From Anaerosomatales bacterium (GTDB taxonomy: Bacteria; Actinomycetota; Coriobacteriia; Anaerosomatales; SLCP01), in contig JARGFT010000003.1 of assembly GCA_029210645.1 (NCBI GenBank), forward strand, positions 45,026 to 109,025: DNA of 64,000 bases, read 5' to 3'. Within the stretch, counting starts at the first letter, position 1, and every line of letters begins with the position of its first letter. Positions 50,424 through 59,095 of this stretch are shown one piece after another. Both the position numbers and the translations under genes were made by a program. The notes beneath the pieces are model-generated. The model searched no databases and was not told where the DNA came from. It worked only from the letters and a program-made list of their open reading frames with translations.

Positions 50424-51906
50424 GTGGATCGTGCGGCAGCTGCCCGCTCTCGTCATCCTCATGCCGTTCACGGCGGCACCGCTCGCGTATCTCCTGGGAG
50501 CGAAGTTCGGGCGCCCGATCGCGCTCGTCTCGGCCCTGCTCTCGCAGCCGCTCGCCCTCCTCCTCGCGATCAGGGTTTCGAGGGTAGGAACCCTGCGCTA
50601 CGAGGTCGGGGGTTGGGGTGGTCCGCTCGGCATCGACCTGGTCGTGGATGGCGTTGCCGCGGTGATGGTCCTCGTGACGACCGTGGTGGGACTGTTCGTC
50701 ACCGTGTACGCGCTCGGCTACTTCGGGGACCGGGAACGGTACCGTTTCTTCTGGCCGCTGTGGCTGTTTCTCTGGGGATCGCTGCTCGCGCTCTTCCTCT
50801 CGGGGGACATCTTCAACCTCTACGTCTGTCTCGAGCTGGTCAGCATGTCGGCTGTCGCGCTCGTAGGGCTGACGTTGAGCCGCGAAGCGCTCGTCGCGGC
50901 GATGCGCTACATGCTCGCCGCTATCCTCGGCTCGCTCTTCTACCTGCTTGGCGTCGCGCTGATCTACGGCGCCTTTGGCAGCGTGGACATGCAGACACTC
51001 CGTGAGGTCATCCGGGGCGACACCACGGGTCAGGCCGCGCTCGCGCTGATGACGGTGGGCCTCGTGCTGAAGACCGCGCTCTTCCCGCTGCACTTCTGGC
51101 TGCCGCCGGCGCACTCCAACGCGCCCTCGCCGGTGAGCGCGGTGCTCTCGGCCCTCGTCGTCAAGGGGTCCTTCTACATCCTCGTGCGGCTCTGGGTCGA
51201 CGTGGCCCAGACTGCGGCGTTTCCGGGCGCGTCGACCGTGCTCGGCGTCCTCGGCGCGACGGCGATATTCTGGGGCTCGATCCAGGCGCTGCGGCAGGAG
51301 CGGCTCAAGATGCTCGTCGCGTACTCCACCGTCGCCCAGATCGGATACCTCTTCCTGATGTTCCCGCTCGTGACCGGTGGAGGGCCGGCGGCGGCCGACG
51401 CATGGACGGGGGGCGTCTTCCACGCCGTCTCGCATGCGCTCGCCAAGTCGGCGATGTTCCTCGCTGCCGGTACCGTGCTTGCCCGTTTCGGTCACGACCG
51501 CATCGAAGGGCTCGGTGGGCTGTCGCGGCGCGCGCCGGCCACCGCGATGACGTTCGGGCTTGCCGGCGTGACGATGATGGGGCTCCCGCCGAGCGGCGGG
51601 TTCGTCGCCAAGTGGCAGATGATTCGCGCCTCGATCGAGTCGGGCCAGTGGTGGTGGGCCGTAGTGGTCGTTGCAGGGGGGCTGCTCGCCGCCGCCTACG
51701 TCTTCAAGGTGCTTGGCCCCTTCTTCGGCCGCGAGCCCGAGGCGATGGATGAGGCCGATCTCGACCCAGGGCCGTCGCCGTGGACGATGGAGGGCGCCGC
51801 ACTCGCACTCGCACTCGGCTCGCTCGTCCTCGGTGTCCTCGGACAGCCGCTGCTCGATCTGATCATGGTAAGCGCCCCGGCGCTGGTGGCGGGGGTGACT
51901 CCGTGA
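50416..51906 (+). CDS. mrpD: MrpD/NuoN-like antiporter subunit
   Basis: This 496-residue protein has about 14 membrane helices. The conserved proton-path glutamate is in YVCLELVSMSAVALVGL and the lysine in VLKTALFPLHFWLPPAHSNAPSPVS. It should carry ion translocation with the other large subunits. It starts with GTG overlapping mrpC by eight bases and overlaps the next gene by four. Confidence 0.94.
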   Translation: MAEWIVRQLPALVILMPFTAAPLAYLLGAKFGRPIALVSALLSQPLALLLAIRVSRVGTLRYEVGGWGGPLGIDLVVDGVAAVMVLVTTVVGLFVTVYALGYFGDRERYRFFWPLWLFLWGSLLALFLSGDIFNLYVCLELVSMSAVALVGLTLSREALVAAMRYMLAAILGSLFYLLGVALIYGAFGSVDMQTLREVIRGDTTGQAALALMTVGLVLKTALFPLHFWLPPAHSNAPSPVSAVLSALVVKGSFYILVRLWVDVAQTAAFPGASTVLGVLGATAIFWGSIQALRQERLKMLVAYSTVAQIGYLFLMFPLVTGGGPAAADAWTGGVFHAVSHALAKSAMFLAAGTVLARFGHDRIEGLGGLSRRAPATAMTFGLAGVTMMGLPPSGGFVAKWQMIRASIESGQWWWAVVVVAGGLLAAAYVFKVLGPFFGREPEAMDEADLDPGPSPWTMEGAALALALGSLVLGVLGQPLLDLIMVSAPALVAGVTP

Positions 51907-53405
51907 CCTGGGAGACCACAGCGCTCGTCGGTGCGGTCGGTGCGCCGTTTCTGACCGCGGTGCTGATCTTCGCTCTGGGAGAGCACCGTGACGCTGCGCG
52001 CTCCCGCATCAATCTGGCAGGCGCCGCGCTCACCGTCGTCGCGGTTGTCGCGGCAGCGGTTGCGGCGCGGGCGGGCGCTCCGGATGCGTATCCGAGCGCG
52101 GGCATCGCGCTGCTCGACATCGGGTTCAGCCTGCGAGCCGACATGCTCGGCGCGCTCTTCGCGGTCGTGGCGGGCGTACTCTGGCTCATCACCACGGTCT
52201 ACGCCATCGGCTACATGTCGCGCGCGAGCGACCGTGCCCGCTTCTTCGGCTTCTTCTCGGTGTGTGTGGGCTCGGCCATAGGCATCGCGCTCTCCGCCAA
52301 CCTGCTCACGTTCTTCGTCTTCTACGAGGTGCTGACGCTCGCGACCTATCCCCTGGTCATCCACTCGGGCACCCCCGCCGCGCTCAAGGGTGGGCGGACC
52401 TACCTCACCTATGCGCTGCCTGCAGGCGGAGCGCTGGCCGCCGGTGTGGTCTGGCTCAACCTGATCGCCGGCCCGGTAGAGTTCGCTGCGGGCGGCTCGC
52501 TGGATCCCGCTCTCGCCTCGACGCATCCCGGCGCACTGATAGCGATCTTCGCGCTGTTGATACTCGGCGTCGGGGTGAAGGCTGCGCTCTTCCCCCTGCA
52601 CGGATGGCTTCCGGCCGCGATGGTCGCGCCGGCTCCGGTGAGTTCGCTGCTGCACGCGGTAGCGGTGGTCAAGGCGGGCGTGTTCGGCATCGCACGCATC
52701 GTGCTGGAGGTCTACGGACCCCTCGGACATGAGCTGGGGGTCACCCAGGTGCTGGCAGCGCTTGCCGGCTTCACGATCATCTTCGGCTCGGTGCGCGCTC
52801 TTGCGCAGGACGACTTCAAGAAGCGGCTTGCGTTCTCGACCGTCGCGCAGCTCTCCTATATCACGCTCGGCGTCGCACTCGCGAGCCCGATCGCCATCGC
52901 GGGCGGTATCGCGCACCTCGCGCACCACGCTGCGATGAAGATCACGATGTTCTTCACCGCGGGTGCTGTTTCCGAGGAGGTCAAGGCGTACCGGGTGAGC
53001 GAGTTCGACGGTCTCGGGAGGCGCATGCCCCTTACGATGACGGCGTTCTCGCTCGCGGCCATCGGCATCGTCGGCGTGCCGCCGGTGGCGGGCTTCACCA
53101 GCAAGTGGCTGCTCGGAGTCGGGTCGATCGATGCGGGCAGCGGCTGGGTCATCGCGGTACTTGGCATCAGCAGCGTGCTCAACGCCGCCTACTTCTTCCC
53201 GATCATCCACCGGGCGTGGTTCCGCACGCCCAAGCCCGAGTGGGCGCACGGGCCCGCGGCAGGGAAGCCCGAGGGTGACATGCGGATGATCGTCCCGCTG
53301 GTCATGACGGCAGCCATCGGGTTGGCGATGGGCCTTCTTGCGGGTGTCGCACTATCGCCGGCATCGTGGGCACAGACCGTTGCTGCATGGGAGTTCCCAT
53401 GGTGA
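51903..53405 (+). CDS. NuoL/NuoM-like antiporter subunit (MrpA N-terminal-type)
   Basis: This 500-residue protein has about 14 membrane helices. The helix-5 glutamate (FVFYEVLTLATYPLV) and the lysine (GVKAALFPLHGWLPAAMVAPAPVSSLLHAVAVVKAG in overlapping parts) are both present, so it looks ion-translocating. It corresponds to the NuoL-like part of MrpA without the DUF4040 and MbhE segments, which here are separate genes. GTG 51903 overlaps the mrpD stop. Confidence 0.92.
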   Translation: MTWETTALVGAVGAPFLTAVLIFALGEHRDAARSRINLAGAALTVVAVVAAAVAARAGAPDAYPSAGIALLDIGFSLRADMLGALFAVVAGVLWLITTVYAIGYMSRASDRARFFGFFSVCVGSAIGIALSANLLTFFVFYEVLTLATYPLVIHSGTPAALKGGRTYLTYALPAGGALAAGVVWLNLIAGPVEFAAGGSLDPALASTHPGALIAIFALLILGVGVKAALFPLHGWLPAAMVAPAPVSSLLHAVAVVKAGVFGIARIVLEVYGPLGHELGVTQVLAALAGFTIIFGSVRALAQDDFKKRLAFSTVAQLSYITLGVALASPIAIAGGIAHLAHHAAMKITMFFTAGAVSEEVKAYRVSEFDGLGRRMPLTMTAFSLAAIGIVGVPPVAGFTSKWLLGVGSIDAGSGWVIAVLGISSVLNAAYFFPIIHRAWFRTPKPEWAHGPAAGKPEGDMRMIVPLVMTAAIGLAMGLLAGVALSPASWAQTVAAWEFPW

Positions 53406-55111
53406 CGATCCTGCCTGTCTGGATGGCTCTCGCTGCCGCGCTCGTTCCGCTGCTGGTAGCGGCGGGATGCGCGCTTCCCTCGACCCGGATCTTCGCCCGG
53501 CGGGCACTCCCGTTCGCGGCGTTGCCCGCGCTTGCCGCGGCGGCACTCGTACCCGAGGGTTCCGTCACTATCAGCTGGCTCATGACCGGCGTGCTGGTCG
53601 ACCTCGACGCCACGGGACGGGTGTTCCTGGCGCTCTCGGCGCTGGTGTGGACGGCCGCCGCCCTGTACGCACCGCCGCGCGCTTCGTCGCGACCGACCTG
53701 GTTCGCGGGCTGGTTTGCGTTGTCGATGGCCGGCAACCTCGCCCTGTGCTGCGTCACCGACCCGGCCGCGTTCTACACGTTCTTCGCGATGATGGCGCTC
53801 TCAACGTACGCACTCGTCTCCTCCGGGGGAGATCGCAGCGCAGGCCGGGCGTACATGGTCTTCACGGTCGTGGGAGAGGCCTTCCTCGTCTGCGGGCTCT
53901 TCATCGCAGGGGCGGCTGCACTCGGTGTCGATCCCGGCCCGGTGCTCGGGCCGGTCGGCATCGGCCTGGTGCTTGCCGCCTTCGGCATCAAGATCGGCGC
54001 TGTGGGCTTACACGGCTGGATGCCGGTCACCTACGCGGCCGCCCCCGCCGCGGTCGCTGCCGCACTCGCCGGCTCTATGAGCAAGGCAGGCGTCCTCGGC
54101 TTGGTGCGCTTCCTGCCCGCCGGGCAGGAAGCGGGGGTCGCGTTCGGGCCGGTGGTGATCGCGTTCGGCCTCGCGGCGGCGTTCTACGGCGCGGCGGTTG
54201 GTGTCACGCAGACGCGGCCCAAGGTGGTGCTGGCGTACTCGAGCATCAGTCAGTTCGGTCTGATCACCGTTGCGCTCGGAGTAGGGCTGGCCGAGCCAGT
54301 CGCGTGGCTTCTTGCCGTAGCGGCGGCAACCGCCTACTCGGTGCACCATGGGCTTGCGAAGGCGGCGCTCTTCATCGGTGAGGACATCGCCCGCCGTGCC
54401 AGGTCGCCCCGGCCGATCCTGCTCGGGCTGGCGCTGCCCTCCCTGGCCCTGGCGGGTGCGCCACTGACGAGTGGCGCGGTTGCCAAGCTGGTGCTCAAGG
54501 AGGCCACAGGCCTTGCGCCCGGCCCCTGGCACGATGCCCTCGAGATGCTCCTGCCGCTCGCCGCAGTCGGAACGACCCTGCTCATGGCGCGATTCTTGTA
54601 CCTGGTCGCGACCCGACGTGCTCCCGCGACGGCCGGGTCCACGGTGGATGCACCGACTCCCCGGGGCGTGGCTGCGTGGCTGCTTCTGCTCGCAGCTGTC
54701 GCGGTGACCCTCTGGTTCTGGCCTGAGACCGGGATCCGGTACGCAGCCGAGAAGTCGCTGACCGCTCACTACCTGTGGGTGGCGAGCTGGCCGGTGCTGG
54801 CCGGTATCGTCGCGGCCGCTGTCGCATGGACCGCGGGTAATGCGACGAGCCGCTTCGCCGGAGTGCTTCCTCCATCCGACGTCTACGCGCCCGCCCTCGC
54901 GTGGGCAGACCGCCTCGTCGAGCGCCGGGACAAGGCGGTTCGCGTGATGTCCTCAGCTCCGGCGCCTGCCGTGTCGCCAGCCGAGGAGAGAGGCCGGTCG
55001 CTCCTCGAGTATGCCGGGGCGCTGGAGACCGGTCTGTTGGCCTGGGCCACGGCGGCCTCGGCCCTAGGCGCGCTTGCGGTGCTGCTTCTCCTGCTTGCGA
55101 TGCGTGGCTAG
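53399..55111 (+). CDS. Third NuoL-like antiporter subunit, lacking the conserved helix-5 glutamate
   Basis: This 570-residue protein has about 14-16 membrane helices and NuoL-like motifs (IKIGAVGLHGWMPVTYAAAPA, SMSKAGVLGLVRF, KVVLAYSSISQFG). Where homologues have the helix-5 glutamate (FWEL), it reads FFAM (Ala130), so an essential proton-path carboxylate is missing; the lysine is kept. A charged loop near residues 500-540 is extra. It may be structural, or use another carboxylate. ATG 53399 overlaps the previous stop. It is the last gene of the operon. Confidence 0.87.
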   Translation: MVTILPVWMALAAALVPLLVAAGCALPSTRIFARRALPFAALPALAAAALVPEGSVTISWLMTGVLVDLDATGRVFLALSALVWTAAALYAPPRASSRPTWFAGWFALSMAGNLALCCVTDPAAFYTFFAMMALSTYALVSSGGDRSAGRAYMVFTVVGEAFLVCGLFIAGAAALGVDPGPVLGPVGIGLVLAAFGIKIGAVGLHGWMPVTYAAAPAAVAAALAGSMSKAGVLGLVRFLPAGQEAGVAFGPVVIAFGLAAAFYGAAVGVTQTRPKVVLAYSSISQFGLITVALGVGLAEPVAWLLAVAAATAYSVHHGLAKAALFIGEDIARRARSPRPILLGLALPSLALAGAPLTSGAVAKLVLKEATGLAPGPWHDALEMLLPLAAVGTTLLMARFLYLVATRRAPATAGSTVDAPTPRGVAAWLLLLAAVAVTLWFWPETGIRYAAEKSLTAHYLWVASWPVLAGIVAAAVAWTAGNATSRFAGVLPPSDVYAPALAWADRLVERRDKAVRVMSSAPAPAVSPAEERGRSLLEYAGALETGLLAWATAASALGALAVLLLLLAMRG

Positions 55112-55125
55112 CGGTAACCCCGGTG

Positions 55126-55702
55126 TCACGTTCTCTTCCGGAGCTCGCGCAGGGCGTCGCTGCCGACCCGGCGCGTGCTGCGTGCCGGACAGTGCGAGAG
55201 TTCCTCGGCGACTGCGAGCGCCTGCCCGTGGAGCGAGCCTCCGCGCTTCCCGACCTGTCGCAGCGCCCAGTTGGCGCCCTTGGACACCATCGGTCGCTCG
55301 TCAGCCGCTCCCTCCGGAATCAGCCGCAGCAGCGCGGCGAAGCGCGAGGCAGGCTCGTCTTTCGCATGTACCGCAAGCGTTGCGATCAACACGAACCCAG
55401 CCCGCTTGACGAACTCCTCGTCCCTCGTGGATTCCGCTTGTCCACAAGCAGCCGGCAATCTCGTGCCGCCACCCGTCGTCGTGCCGGTGCCCCCGGAGCG
55501 CTTCGCGTCCGAGCGCGCGGACGTCACGCATCGAAACGCCGAGCGTTCCTGTGCTCGATATCCCGAATCGCGCCATGCCCTCGACGTTGACCGGGTCAGC
55601 CCTCCGGCGAAGCTCCTCGAGAAGCGCCGCGCACCCCTGTTTCGCCTCCACTCGACCTCGCCCTCGTGAATCGTCGGTGCGGTCGGGAATGAATGTACCC
55701 AT
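55126..55702 (-). pseudogene. DNA alkylation repair (AlkD-like) gene with internal deletion
   Basis: The N-terminal part (LLEELRRRADPVNVEGMARFGIS...LGVSMRDVRALGREAL...LWTSGIHE) and the C-terminal part (DEEFVKRAGFVLIATLAVHAKDE...ADERPMVSKGANWALRQVGKR) are both recognisable as a HEAT-repeat DNA alkylation repair protein. They lie in different frames and meet near 55415-55428, where about 50 residues of the family are missing. This includes the WDxCD region. The gene is therefore broken. The start ATG is at 55702 after AAAGGTGG. Confidence 0.85.
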
Positions 55703-55749
55703 GGGCCACCTTTCGGCCCGGTAGCTCTGTTGCCTGCCAAGGAGGATGC

Positions 55750-56559
55750 ATGACGACACTCTCGCTGCCCGACGCACCCGTCGAACGCTGGCTCGAGGCC
55801 GCCCGCGAACGCCGGTCCAGGCGCTCCTTCGACGGGACGAAGGTGAGCGGGGAGCACGTGTCCGCACTCCATGAGGCATGCGCGCGAATGCGGCCCTCGC
55901 CCTCGGCGCGCGCGGTGTTTGAGGCTGACGTATCGGAGGACCTATTCAAGGGCATCGTCGGCTCGTACGGCAAAGTGACTGGGGCCTCCTCGGCACTGTT
56001 GTTCGTCGCGAGCGCCGACTCGTTGCAGGCGCTGGCTGCCGTCGGCTACACCGGCGAAGCGCTCATCCTGGAGGCCACGGCCCTCGGACTGGGCACGTGC
56101 TGGGTGGGCGGCATGTTCGATGGCAATCTGGCCCGAAAGACCGCCGGTCTGGTCAACGGGGAGAAGGTCTTTGCCGTGAGCCCCGTGGGACGGCCGTTAC
56201 AGAAGGTCTCGACTACCGAGCGCATAGTCTACGGAATGAGGAAGCCCAAACCCCGCAAGCCGTCCGAGCAGATCGCGCCCGACCTGAACGCCCCGAGCTG
56301 GCCGACGTGGGCCCGGCCGGGCGTGGAGTCGGCGAGGATCGCGCCTTCGGCTCACAACCGCCAGCCCTGGCGGTTCCGTGTCGAGGGGGGAGCGGTCGTC
56401 GTCTCTTTCGACGGCCCCGACACGCCGATCGTGTCCAAGCGGCTCGATTGCGGGATCGCGATGCTACACTTCGAGCTTGCGGTGCGAGCCGCAGGCGCAT
56501 CGGGCTCATGGGAGTTGTGCGAGCACCGCTCCGATGTTGCTCGCTTCACTCTCGGCTAG
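55750..56559 (+). CDS. Nitroreductase-family protein (TM1586-like)
   Basis: This 269-residue flavoprotein begins with RRSRRSFDGTKVSGEHV and has GYTGEALILEATALGLGTCWVGGMF in two overlapping halves, and later VESARIAPSAHNRQPWRF, as in the TM1586-type nitroreductases that hold FMN in one long chain. It may use NAD(P)H to reduce nitro, quinone or halogenated compounds; the substrate is unknown. The ATG follows AAGGAGG. It is divergent from the broken alkylation repair gene. Confidence 0.88.
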   Translation: MTTLSLPDAPVERWLEAARERRSRRSFDGTKVSGEHVSALHEACARMRPSPSARAVFEADVSEDLFKGIVGSYGKVTGASSALLFVASADSLQALAAVGYTGEALILEATALGLGTCWVGGMFDGNLARKTAGLVNGEKVFAVSPVGRPLQKVSTTERIVYGMRKPKPRKPSEQIAPDLNAPSWPTWARPGVESARIAPSAHNRQPWRFRVEGGAVVVSFDGPDTPIVSKRLDCGIAMLHFELAVRAAGASGSWELCEHRSDVARFTLG

Positions 56560-56573
56560 AGCTCGGAGGCCAT

Positions 56574-57494
56574 GTGGACCAGCACTCCTGGCGTCGCGAG
56601 CCGGCGACCTGGGCCGCCATCATCGTCGCACTCCTGCTGTGGGCCTCGGCGTTCGCCGGGATCCGCGCCGGGCTCGAATCCTACGGGCCGGGGCAGGTCG
56701 CGCTCTTGCGCTTCGGGACCGCATCGGTCGTCTTCCTTGTATGGGCCACACTCACCCGGATGCGCCCCCCGGACGCGCGGGACATCCCGCGCATCGTGCT
56801 GGCGGGGCTCCTCGGGATCACCATCTATCACGTTGCGCTCAACTACGGTGAGGTCACGGTCACCGCTGGGGCTGCCAGTCTCATCATCTCGGCGAGCCCG
56901 ATCATCACCGCTCTGCTCTCGACCGTGTTCCTTCGCGAGCGCCTGAGCGTGTGGGGCTGGTTCGGGATCCTCGTCTCTTTTGCGGGAGTGGCCCTCATCT
57001 CGCTCGGCGAGGGGGGAGAGCTCACCTTCGAACCGGGGGCGGCTCTCGTGTTCGTCTCCGCCGTGGCGACCTCGGTCTACTTCATCGTGTCGAAGCGCCC
57101 GCTGCGCCGCTACACGGCACTGGAGTTCACGTCGTACGCCATCTGGGCGGGAACCGTCCCGATGCTCGTCTTCGCACCCGGACTCGCGGCCCAGATGGGA
57201 GAGGCCACCCCTGCCGCTACCTGGGCGGTGGTCTACCTCGGCGTCTTTCCCGGGGCGGTGGCCTACGTCCTGTGGTCCTACGCGCTCTCGCGGATGCCCG
57301 CCACGGCGCTCTCCACGTTCCTCTACTTCCAACCGGTGAACGCGATCGTCATCGCATGGCTGTGGCTCGGCGAGGTCCCCGCACTGCTGGCGCTCGTCGG
57401 AGGGGTCATATCGCTTGCCGGTGTCGCCGTCGTCAACGTGCGTGGCGTAGCCTCGAAGCCGGGGTCGGTCGCTACCAGCCCGCGTTCCACATAA
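56574..57494 (+). CDS. EamA-family (drug/metabolite) membrane transporter
   Basis: This 306-residue protein has ten membrane helices in two EamA repeats; the first ends near FLRERLSVWGWFGILVSFAGVALIS in overlapping parts and the second near WLGEVPALLALVGGVISLAGVAVV. It would export a small metabolite or amino acid with proton coupling, but the cargo is unknown. The GTG follows GGAGG, 15 bp after the nitroreductase. Its last bases overlap the converging gene. Confidence 0.9.
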   Translation: MDQHSWRREPATWAAIIVALLLWASAFAGIRAGLESYGPGQVALLRFGTASVVFLVWATLTRMRPPDARDIPRIVLAGLLGITIYHVALNYGEVTVTAGAASLIISASPIITALLSTVFLRERLSVWGWFGILVSFAGVALISLGEGGELTFEPGAALVFVSAVATSVYFIVSKRPLRRYTALEFTSYAIWAGTVPMLVFAPGLAAQMGEATPAATWAVVYLGVFPGAVAYVLWSYALSRMPATALSTFLYFQPVNAIVIAWLWLGEVPALLALVGGVISLAGVAVVNVRGVASKPGSVATSPRST

Positions 57495-57909
57495 CCAGCA
57501 CGGAGGCGACCCAGACCGCTGCCTGCACCACCGTGCCGGGCACCGGCGGTGCCGAGCCGTGCGGGAATCCGCTCCAGTGACTCGGGAAGATCCTGATCCT
57601 GCGCTCGCCCGGCCACAGCGCGTTGAGCACATCGAGGTCCGGGAGGGCAGAGACCGCCCCGGCGAGAAGAACCGCCCACGAGGCGTCACCGAGCGTGGCT
57701 GCCCATATCAGCAGTGCGGCCGTGGCTCCCACGTCACCGAGCGACCAGATCACGCGGTGACGGGTTCGCACGTAGTCCCAGTGCGGAACCATGTCGAGCA
57801 GGACATGCAGGAGGAGTGCGGCGGCAACCACCGCCCACACCGGGGCGCCCCGCTGGCCGAGGACCGCACCGAGCGACATGCCCGTGAGCGCGTGCGTGAT
57901 CACCCACAT
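57472..57909 (-). CDS. Small membrane protein, YdjM/metal-dependent-hydrolase-like
   Basis: This 145-residue protein has about four hydrophobic segments and histidine/aspartate motifs HALTGMSLGAV, HVLLDMVPHWDY and SALPDLDVL, reminiscent of the YdjM (LexA-binding, metal-dependent-hydrolase) family but shorter. No function is established. It lies 10 bp after an ABC permease on the same strand and may be the end of that operon. Confidence 0.7.
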   Translation of the reverse strand: MWVITHALTGMSLGAVLGQRGAPVWAVVAAALLLHVLLDMVPHWDYVRTRHRVIWSLGDVGATAALLIWAATLGDASWAVLLAGAVSALPDLDVLNALWPGERRIRIFPSHWSGFPHGSAPPVPGTVVQAAVWVASVLVMWNAGW

Positions 57910-57919
57910 GCCGGTTGCC

Positions 57920-59095
57920 TCACGAGCGTGTGAGCGTCACGCGCAACCGCCACGCGCCGAGCGTGTAGACGACGATCGCGAACGCGGTAAGCACTCCGAG
58001 CTCCGGCAGGATGTCGGCGATGGTGCCCCCGTGCAGGATGAGCGTCTCGAACGCCTCGATACCCCAGGCGTGCGGGGTGATGTGCGCGATGCGGTAGAGG
58101 GTCGGCGAGAACATCTCCATGACGGTGAGCGGAACCATCGCACCACCGAACGCACCGAGCCCGATTCCGAGCATCACCCCGATCCCGCCGGCCTGCTGCT
58201 CGTTGCGCAGCAGCGAGCCCATCAGCATCGCCGTTCCCGAGGCACCGAGTGCGAAGACGAGGAAGATCGTGGCGGCACCGAGCGGGTCGCCCCACCGCAC
58301 GCCGAACACGAGCGAGGAGCCGAGCATGATGAAGAGCCCTTGAACGAGGGCGACGCCGAGCCTGGCCAGCGCCTCGCCGAACAGGATCGTGCGCACGGGC
58401 GTCGGCGACGCGAGCATCCGTGACGCGATCCCGAGCCTGCGCGTCTCGATCAGCGCGGTTGAGCCGGTCATAGACGTGAGGAACACGAAGAGCAGCAGCT
58501 GGGAGTAGGCGCCCAGCTCGAACTGCCCCATGCTCTGGAAGGGCGAGATCTCGCCCACGGCCTCGGTCTCCACCGTCAGACTGCGCGCGCCGCCTGCGAC
58601 CTCCCCGGCGACCTCGAGCGCCTCGGCAGAGGACACGTCGGTGAAGTCTCCGGCGAGGGCAGCGGCGCGCAACAGGGAGCCCTGCTCGACCACGACCGAC
58701 TCGATCGCGTTGCGGATCGCCTGGGCCGAGGCGTCGGGGCGTGCGACGAACTCGATCGTGACCTCATCGCCGGCAAGCAGCGCCGTGTGATAGTCGTCGG
58801 GGATGATGACGGCTGCTTCCAGGCGGCCGCGTTCGACCGCAAGCACCGCGCCGTCACGGTTCTCCCACTCGGAGAGCGCGACCGCGTCGAGCTCTCCCAT
58901 CCGCCCCACCAGGTCCTGCGCGAGTTCCCCGGAGTCCGGCGAGACCACGCCGACTCGGCTATCGAACGCTCCGCTGCCGAACGAAGCTCCGAGGACGAGG
59001 ATGAGCATCATCGGGAGCATGAAGACGAAGAAGATGTTGGAGCGGTCGCGGAGAAGACGGCGGACTCCGGTGGCCGCTATCGCGAGTGCCTTCAT
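57920..59095 (-). CDS. ABC-2 type permease subunit (second of the pair)
   Basis: This 391-residue permease has one N-terminal helix (about 21-40), a large extracytoplasmic domain (about 45-205) and five C-terminal helices, the layout of YhfE/NatB-like ABC-2 exporters. ETRRLGIASRMLASPTPVRTILFGE is the conserved coupling region. Its ATG overlaps the upstream permease stop (ATGA). Works with the ATPase and the other permease as an exporter of unknown substrate. Confidence 0.9.
   Translation of the reverse strand: MKALAIAATGVRRLLRDRSNIFFVFMLPMMLILVLGASFGSGAFDSRVGVVSPDSGELAQDLVGRMGELDAVALSEWENRDGAVLAVERGRLEAAVIIPDDYHTALLAGDEVTIEFVARPDASAQAIRNAIESVVVEQGSLLRAAALAGDFTDVSSAEALEVAGEVAGGARSLTVETEAVGEISPFQSMGQFELGAYSQLLLFVFLTSMTGSTALIETRRLGIASRMLASPTPVRTILFGEALARLGVALVQGLFIMLGSSLVFGVRWGDPLGAATIFLVFALGASGTAMLMGSLLRNEQQAGGIGVMLGIGLGAFGGAMVPLTVMEMFSPTLYRIAHITPHAWGIEAFETLILHGGTIADILPELGVLTAFAIVVYTLGAWRLRVTLTRS

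Noticed and set aside
51696..53249. A 517-codon minus-strand frame, and 50356-51495, opposite the antiporter genes.
   Set aside because: Composition is Arg/Glu/Asp/His-rich without any domain; the plus strand has clear membrane proteins with overlapping starts.
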